Assembly: GCA_014529385.2 (NCBI GenBank)
Contig: CM043967.1
Coordinates: forward strand, 8,336,501-8,400,500
Direction of reading: 5' to 3'
DNA from: Adiantum capillus-veneris
Lineage: Eukaryota; Streptophyta; Polypodiopsida; Polypodiales; Pteridaceae
DNA length: 64,000 nucleotides
Part shown: piece after piece, positions 57,275 to 64,000 of the stretch
Layout of the letters: each line of letters opens with the position of its first letter
How positions within the stretch are numbered: position 1 is the first letter of the stretch
Notes under the pieces: model-generated
Told to the model about the DNA's origin: nothing
Database searches by the model: none
The model's input: only the letters and a program-made list of their open reading frames with translations
Translations under genes and position numbers: made by a program

Positions 57275-58863
57275 TGTCATAATAATCAATATTTAATTCT
57301 CCTAAATGATTTTCTCGTATTAAACTGATCATTTAATGTGGGGAGGTACCAGGGGAGAAAAATCTAGAATATTGGTTAAGCTAGCAGACCGGCCACAGTA
57401 GGGATCCAAAGGAGGGAAAATAGGGATCAAAAAGGGGGGGCCATCTGCAAAAGAGCCATGTGCAACAATGGGCTAAAAAGACCCTAAGGTTCAGCTCATT
57501 AAGACTTCCAAAATGTTAAGGTTCCAAAATTCAAAGGTTGTGTCCAAAGGTCAACCCTAGGGAAAATTGGATGCTTAGTGTGTGTACAAAAGTCTTCTTC
57601 AAAGCCTACAAAAGAGGGGGCGAGCCCATTTAGTAGGGGATGAGAGAGAAAGCCACATACACACACACAGGCTCGCTTTACACAAAGGGAATTAGGGACA
57701 CATGTCAGCTCCCTAGGCCAGATGCCCACAAGGTGTGCCCAATTCCTATTGGAAGACCCTTGAAGTGGACCAATGAGAATTAAGCTAGAGTAAATTTAGT
57801 TTAATTATTTAAAAACATTTAATAAAAGAAACCAATGAGAATTAAGTCTCCTAGAAGACTATTGGGCAGTCTCCCAAGGGGTCCAATGAGCATTCAGGAG
57901 CCCAATGGCTTGCCTGATTCCTATTGGCCAAGAGGCAAAGGGGTCCAATGAGAGTTTAGTTTAATTATTTAATTACCTAAAGCTCTCACAAAAGGGGAAA
58001 GGGGGACACATGTCAGAAGCCTATCACTTATGCTGCTTAACACCCATTGGCTTGACTTGGGGAGGTCCAATGAGGAAAAAGCCATACCAATTTAGCAGGA
58101 AGGCCTCGCCCAAGAGAGAGAGGGGGCTGATTTTTGCTTGGCATTGACACACACACACTCACACTTGACCATGTGTGAAGAAAGAATACTCTATCTCCTC
58201 CCAAGCTTTAATGGAGAGATCATCACCTACTCCAAGGTTGTGAGATAGAAGCCTACATCAACACTCTCTTGGCATGTGGATGTAAATCCAACCAAGAGCC
58301 AAGCTTCAATGCATGCTCATCTTCTCTACCAAGCTAATTACTAAGCTAAGCTATGCTAATATGAGTGATTATGTGAGGAGATGTACATCTTTCTCGTAAG
58401 ATACCCCTTCTTCCTCTCAATCTACTCTCATACCCTGCTAGCTCTCACCATCTTCGAAGGTGTGTGAGGTCTTGGGTCTGAGAACGGGGATAATTCAAGT
58501 TGTGTTTGATTAAGTGTTTTGCTTAGTGCATGAAGCTTCCATCTTTATTGCACTAGCTAGTCTTGAAGGAACACAAAGAATTTTATTGTACAATGTCTCT
58601 CTAGATGGGAGAAACCATAATACAAAGCCTTTTGGAGGGGGGACCGGCTCCATGCAAATCCGGTCCTCAACTGTTGTCAATAGCTTAATTTCGCTCTCTT
58701 TTGAAAGTATTGTTGATGCTATCTAACTAGGTGTTATGCTTTTTGTTGCTCTCTCCACCCAAGCACTCTTGTAATTCTCATTTGGAATCTATTCTAATGA
58801 AATGCCCACTATGTTCATGCTAATTTCCGCTACACATAAGTTATTAGGCCATTAAATGTTACA
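57275..58863 (+). repeat. 3' LTR of the 8.8-kb element
   Basis: 1,589 bp. It differs from the 5' LTR mainly by a shorter CA run near 57,656-57,669, a small insertion near 57,412 and scattered substitutions. Confidence 0.92.
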
Positions 58864-58875
58864 GGTGTAGTAAGT

Positions 58876-59654
58876 GACCATGCCTCCTAGAGGAAATGTG
58901 GCTATTGTTAACACAAATGCACCTATTGTTCCTCAACACACCATCATCAATACATCAATGCTATGCTTTGCAAGTCTCAACGTGGGAATTTTAGCGGGGA
59001 AGGCAAAGATTTAGGCAAAGTTCTTGAAGATTGGATTGAGCGCATGGATGACTACTTTGATTTGGCTCATAACAAAGCTATTATTGCTAACTTCAAACTA
59101 GAGAAAATAGCCAAGCATTGGTAGAGAGACCATTGCATGAATAACATTGTTGATCCTAATGCTGCAACTTGGGATTACCTGACCCAGCTCAAGAAGAACT
59201 ATCAGAACGAAGTTTATCATTCAGACCGTATGAATGAGTTTCTTGACTGTACTCAAGGAACCAGAGATGTGGAATCATACTATCAACATTCTTAACCCTT
59301 GTCAAGTATGCTCCAATAGGGATGACTCAAGAGGTCAAGGTAGCTTGATTCGTGTGAGTGTTACATAATCCTATGAAGACTAGACTCCATAGTCTTCGTC
59401 TTACCAATTTTGTAGATGTCCTTGATGTAGGCAAACCCATTGAAATAGAGTTATCTACTACCGGAAAGAGAAAACCAGAACCTGTTCCTATTCGTGAAAT
59501 CAAAAGGCCTTGTCCCGAGGAGGAACAAAGGTCTAGAAATCCACAACAAAGAAGAGAGAACTTATTACGTATGAAATCCAGACATGATGATTTGTGCTAC
59601 ACTTGTCTTGATCTTGGTCATCAATCGAGGGATTGTCCTTCACAAGATTGGTGA
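58876..59654 (+). pseudogene. gag: Gag remnant with zinc knuckle of a third Ty3 family
   Basis: The start MPPRGNVAIVNTNAPIVPQH is at 58,879. After frame changes come VLEDWIERMDDYFDLAHNKA and TWDYLTQLKKNYQNEVYHSD, typical capsid sequence. 59,358-59,654 has a basic tail and CYTCLDLGHQSRDCP, a CX2CX4HX4C knuckle. The 8.8-kb element lies directly before it; the leader continues at 50,018 on the other side. Confidence 0.8.
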
Positions 59655-60390
59655 ATAATTATGAACATAGTAACTTCAATCTCGAATCAAAATTTTGGAA
59701 ATTTTTGACCCAAACCATTGGCAATTTAGAGGAACTTCAATCAACAAAACTTTAACCAAAATCGGAGACAACCTCAAAATTAAGGGAATTTCAGACCGGG
59801 CAATCCACCTTTTGTTCGGAATGGACCGCCTATCAACAATAACAACAATGGCAATGTTAACCGTCAACCTCATCCAGGAGGGGGAGGAGATCAAATACCT
59901 CAAGTTAATAGAGCTCAAGGGGCTAGAGGTGAAGGAAATATGTCAAACACGTATGTTCATGCTACAATTGAACATCAAGGAGTGAATGAACAATTTTCAG
60001 TAATTCAAACCCCATCAAAATATCAAGGTAACCATTTTATCTTATTGATTGATTCAAGGAGTACACATTCTTTCATATCTCCTAAGTGCATCAAAAACCT
60101 CATTTTGCATGAACACCCTGATACAGACCTTAGAGTAGAATTAGCTACAAGTAGGAAAGTTAGATCTTCTACTTCAGTGGGATAACTTGAATTTTGTTTG
60201 GGATGGTTATAATACTTTTGCAAACTTCAGAGTCTTACCCATAGGAATCTACGATGGAATTCTAGGAATGGATTTTCTTAAAGCCAATGAGCCTCACATA
60301 CATTGTAAAGATGCTTCATTGACTTTTGAGAATGACCAAACTCTGGGGTTTAAGCTATTGGGAAGCGGAAAAATCCTAAGCTTGGACTAG
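59655..60390 (+). pseudogene. pol: Aspartic protease remnant
   Basis: 59,940-60,185 contains FILLIDSRSTHSFISPKCIK, where DSR replaces the catalytic DSG. 60,187-60,390 contains DGILGMDFLKANEPHIHC, the second hallmark. 59,655-59,940 is a Gln/Asn-rich spacer in broken frames. Confidence 0.8.
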
Positions 60391-61577
60391 TGAACTTTAC
60401 CAAAATTATGAAGAGACACATGAAAACTGAAAGAATTTATGCAGTAAATCTTAACCCTAAGGAGAAGAAAATAGATTAACCTGAACCCGAATGGATAACA
60501 AAATTTGATGATGTATTTCTCAAAGAACTTTCATAGTTACCACCCAAGCATGATGTTGATCATGCAATAGAGCTTACTCTAGGAGCTCAACCAGTTACCC
60601 ATAGACCTCACAAAATGTCAGTACCTAAATTTGCGAAACTCAAAGAGCAATTAAATCAACTTCTTGAACAAGGCTTCATTCGACCCAATGTTTCTCCATG
60701 GAGTATTCATGCTCTCTTTAACCAAAAGAAGGATGGTAATCTACCTCTTTGTATTGACTATCGTGGATTGAACTAGGTAACAGTCAAGAATAAGTATGCA
60801 ATACCAAGGATTGATGAACTACTTGACCGATTACATGGAGCTTTTATCTTCACAAAAATTGATCTTAAGTAATGGTATTACCAAATCCGGATCAAGGAGG
60901 AGGACACACCAAAGACAGGATTTAATAATCGTTTTGGACATTATGAATTTACAGCTATGCCTTTTGGACTTACTAATGCTCTTGCAACTTTTAATTGTCT
61001 TATGATCGACGTGTTTTTAGAGCATCTTGATGATTTTGTTCTTGTCTTCTTTGATGATATCCTGGTTTACTCAAGAAAGAGAGAAGAACACATACAACAT
61101 GTCTAGCGAGTACTTGAACTTCTCCGTCAAAATCAACTTTATGCCAAACGTATCAAATACACCTTCTTCACTAACAAGGGGGTGTATTAGGGACTTATTG
61201 GATCCAAAGATGTTGTTTCTACTGATCCAAGTAAGATCAAAGCTGTTATATCTTGGCCTACACTGAAATCAATACAAGAAGTACGTGGCTTTCTTGGTTT
61301 AACAAGATGGTATCGTAGATTTATTCAAGGCTACGCTAAGATTGCATCTCCATTGACTAATACGCTTAAGAAAGCTAAAGTGTTTACTTGGAATGAACGT
61401 GCTCAAGCTAGATTTGAGAAACTCAAAGAATCTTTGGTGAATGCTCCAATACTACAACTTCCAGACTTCTCAAAGACATTCATTGTGCTCACTGATGCAA
61501 GTGGACAAGCAATCGGTGGTGTTATGTCTCAAATAGGTAAACCAATAGCTTATCCCAACATTTATTTGGATGCTTGA
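60391..61577 (+). pseudogene. pol: RT and RNase H remnant, right side cut at an inverted junction
   Basis: Blocks in changing frames: [86 protein letters not shown], then VRGFLGLTRWYRRFIQGYAK and the RNase H start IVLTDASGQAIGGVMSQ. It stops in RNase H at about 61,577, where the sequence turns into the minus-strand copy. Nonsense codons at about 60,774, 60,868 and 61,105. Confidence 0.85.
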
Positions 61578-61589
61578 ACTCGTATTAGA

Positions 61590-62451
61590 GGGTTGTCCAT
61601 TTTAATGGAGTAAGACACTCTTCTCCATGCAACACTTGAAAAGGAGACATTCCAATTGAGTGTTGGAATGAGGAATTAGACGCAAATTCGACCAAATAAA
61701 AATATCTGTTCTATTTACTCTATTCATGCATACAATAAGCTCTCAACATATCCTCAATAATTTGGTTGGTCCTTTTCGTTTTCCCATCTGTTTGAGGGTG
61801 ATAAGAAATACTAAAGGCCAATTGGGTTCCTGTAGGCTGAGAATAAGGCTTTCCAAAAATTTAAGGTGAACTTTGCATCATGATCAAAAATTATACGGCG
61901 AGGTAAACCATGATACATAAAGACACCTTTCATGAAGACTTGAGCTATATCCTTAGCCGTAAACATTGTCTTGACTGAAAACATATGGGTCATTTTTGTA
62001 AGCATATCCACTACCACAAAAATAGAGTCATATCCTAGAGATGTAGGAAGTCTTGTAACGAAGTCCATGGATATGCATTCCTATTTTATCTGGGGTGTAT
62101 TAATAGATTGAAGATTACCTAGATATCAAACTCGTCAACTTTGATACATTGACATGTTAAACACCTTGTAACACAATTCAATAGATTTTTCTTTAGTCTT
62201 GGCCAAAAGAAACTCTTCCTTATAGTAGTGTAAATTTTAATGTATCCTAGATGTCTTGCAATAGGTATATCGTGAGCTTCATGTATTATTTTAAGTTTGA
62301 TACTACCATCATTTGGAGTACAAAGATGGTTGTTGAAGTAAAGGTCATTGTCTTCAACATAGAAGCCTTTGATTTTCCTTTCTTGCTTCTCTATGCAACT
62401 ATTCAAGTTCATTAAATATAGAATATCTGTATAATATGGATCTTGAGGCAT
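61590..62451 (-). pseudogene. pol: Integrase remnant (minus-strand copy)
   Basis: 62,119-62,451 has the HHCC region (HEAHDIPIARHLG ... CLTCQCIKVDEF). 61,811-62,068 has MDFVTRLPTSLGYDSIFVVV (first Asp) and IIFDHDAKFTLNFW (second Asp). Further left come YHPQTDGKTKRTNQIIEDML, in which Lys replaces the catalytic Glu, and SIGMSPFQVLHGEE. It is cut at about 61,590 at the junction with the plus-strand copy. Confidence 0.82.
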
Positions 62452-62520
62452 ACCTTCACAAATAAGGTCAATTAATGGGGTGGCTGAGGTTGTGATAGCC
62501 GCTACAATACTTTTTTTTAC

Positions 62521-64000
62521 TTAAAGCATCATCCACCAAATTTTCCTTTCCAAGCTTATATTCAATTCCAAAATCATATTTACGTAATACCTCCATCCAT
62601 CTTTGTCATTGCGTATTAAGATCACGCTAAGTGTAAACACATTTGAGGCTTTTATGATTTGTATGTAGTTCAAATCTCCTTCTAAGAAGATAATGTCGCA
62701 TACTTTAAGAGTATGAACAACGGTCAATAATTCCAAATCATGTGTAGAATAATTCAACTCATGAGTATGTAACTTACGATATTCATAATCTACTGGCCTT
62801 CCTTCTTGAGATAGAAAGCCACCGATTTCTTGTCCACTTGCATCAGTGAGCATAGTGAATTTCTTTGAAAACAAAGTTTCTTTGAGTTTCTCGAAACTAG
62901 CTTGAGCATGTACATTCCAAGTAAACACTTTAGTCTTCTTAAGTATATTAGTCAATGGAGATGCAATCTTAGCATAGCCTTCAATATAAGTACGATACCA
63001 TCTTGTTAATCAAAGAAATCCGGGTACTTTTTTGACACACTTAGGTGTAGGCCAAGCTATGAATGCCTCAATGTTATTTGGATCAGTAAAAACACCATCC
63101 TTGGATACAATAAATCCCAAGTAATCCACTTTGTCAGTGAAGAAGGTGCACTTGCTACGTTTAGCATAAAGCTGATTCTATCGTAGAAGTTTAAGTACTC
63201 ATTGCATATGTTGTTTATGTTCTTCTCTGTTCTCTAAGTAAACCAAGATATCATAAAATAAGACAAGAACAAAATCATCAAGATGGTCTCTAAACACGTC
63301 AATCATAAGACAATTAAAAGTCGCAGGAGCATTAGTAAGTCCAAAAGGCATGACTGTAAATTGATAATGTCCAAAGCAAGTGTTGAGTCTTGTCTTTGGT
63401 ATATCCTCCTCCTTAATTTGGATTTGATAATAACCTGACTTAAGATCAATTTTTGTGAAGATAGAATCTCCATGTAATCGATCAAATAACTCATCAATCC
63501 TTGGTATTGAATATTTATTTCTTGATTGTTACCTAACTCAATCCACAATAATCAATGCAAAGACATAGAGTACCCTTCTTTCGAACAAGAGTAATCCATG
63601 GAGAAACATTGGGTCAAATTAAGCTTTGTTCAAGAAGTTGAGTACATTTCTCTTTGACTTTTGTAGACTCAAGCACCGACATCTTGTATTGTCTACGAGC
63701 AACTGATTGAGCTCTCAAAAGAAGCTCTATTGCTGATCAAATTCACACTTAGGTGATAACTATGAAAGTTCTTTGGGAAATACATTATCAAATTCTGTCA
63801 ACCATTCAGATTTAGGTGTGTCTCTATAGGGTTAATCTTTACTGCATAAATCATTTCATTGTTTACATAGCCTTTCATTAGTTTGGGAAAGTTCACTAGT
63901 TTAAGTTTAGGTTTTCCCCGTTTCTCAGTAACTGTAACTTTGGAGTTTTGGTCATTTCTGAAAGTTAATGAGGCATTTTTGCAATGTATGTGACCATTAT
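62521..64000 (-). pseudogene. pol: RT and RNase H remnant (minus-strand copy)
   Basis: 62,521-62,955 has RNase H (MLTDASGQEIGGFLSQEGRP, LNYSTHDLELLTVVHTL). 63,000-63,600 has RT in broken frames, and 63,303-63,548 is a shifted frame parallel to plus 60,796-61,005. The right edge (63,850-64,000) matches the plus-strand stretch just after the protease (60,290-60,470). It belongs to the same family as 58,876-61,577 in opposite orientation. Confidence 0.82.

Larger units (their letters stand above)
50024..58863 (+). mobile_element. 8.8-kb full-length chromodomain Ty3/Gypsy retrotransposon
   Basis: LTRs 50,024-51,611 and 57,275-58,863, target duplication ggtgt at 50,019-50,023 and 58,864-58,868, tRNA-Met primer site and a purine tract. 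The interior encodes gag, protease, RT, RNase H and integrase with a C-terminal chromodomain, the chromovirus arrangement. The LTRs are nearly identical by eye, so insertion is recent compared with the other elements here. Coding lesions are few: three one-base losses (near 53,181, 54,583 and 54,740) and one nonsense codon (about 55,771), judged against the sister copy at 5,668-13,253. It is inserted in the leader of another element, just before the gag at 58,876. Confidence 0.93.

Noticed and set aside
58514-58726. 70-codon ORF identical to one at 51,262-51,474
   Set aside because: The identity only reflects the two LTR copies; no evidence that it is translated.

Overview
The window is repeat-dominated nuclear DNA from a land plant with a large genome. 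The evidence is plant-type Ty3/Gypsy pol genes on both strands, LTR elements with tRNA-Asp-like and tRNA-Met-like primer sites, a LINE remnant, many GA/CT microsatellites and a broken cytosolic ribosomal protein uS11 (RPS14) copy. There is no bacterial gene organisation and no intact host gene. The species cannot be read from the sequence; a fern, gymnosperm or other big-genome plant would fit, but that is a guess.

Layout. 1-2,950 (minus): decayed Ty3 pol (RT, RNase H, integrase), with RNase H split by a 714-bp solo LTR carrying a perfect 5-bp target duplication. 2,960-5,360 (minus): degenerate charged/coiled-coil ORF abutting that pol. 5,668-13,253 (minus): truncated chromodomain-type Ty3 element with a small LINE insertion (6,603-7,016). 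13,445-23,517 (plus): a non-autonomous LTR element with only a gag ORF; its 3' LTR is split by a 5.7-kb insertion (16,923-22,606) holding the RPS14 pseudogene, microsatellites and unidentified GC-rich sequence. 23,518-27,678: no recognisable genes.

27,684-46,844 (plus): a 19.2-kb LTR retrotransposon with both LTRs, primer site, polypurine tract and 5-bp target duplications. It carries a pre-gag ORF, gag with two odd zinc knuckles, protease, RT/RNase H, integrase, a second retropepsin-like domain after integrase, a basic ORF with repeated tryptophan motifs, and an accessory ORF of roughly 1,150 codons with a long coiled coil. Its 5' leader and 3' non-coding region both carry copies of one 20-26-bp palindrome, the 3' copies about 284 bp apart. 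This is the most unusual content in the window.

46,850-50,018: an LTR end plus tRNA-Met-type primer site and a decayed unidentified ORF. 50,024-58,863 (plus): a younger 8.8-kb chromodomain Ty3 element of the same family as 5,668-13,253, with nearly identical LTRs, 5-bp target duplications and only a few single-base lesions. 58,869-61,577 (plus) and 61,590-64,000 (minus): two broken copies of a third Ty3 family, joined tail to tail as an inverted repeat.

No system works as a whole here: every pol has at least one disabling lesion. Within each element the genes follow the usual retrotransposon logic (capsid, protease, reverse transcriptase, RNase H, integrase).
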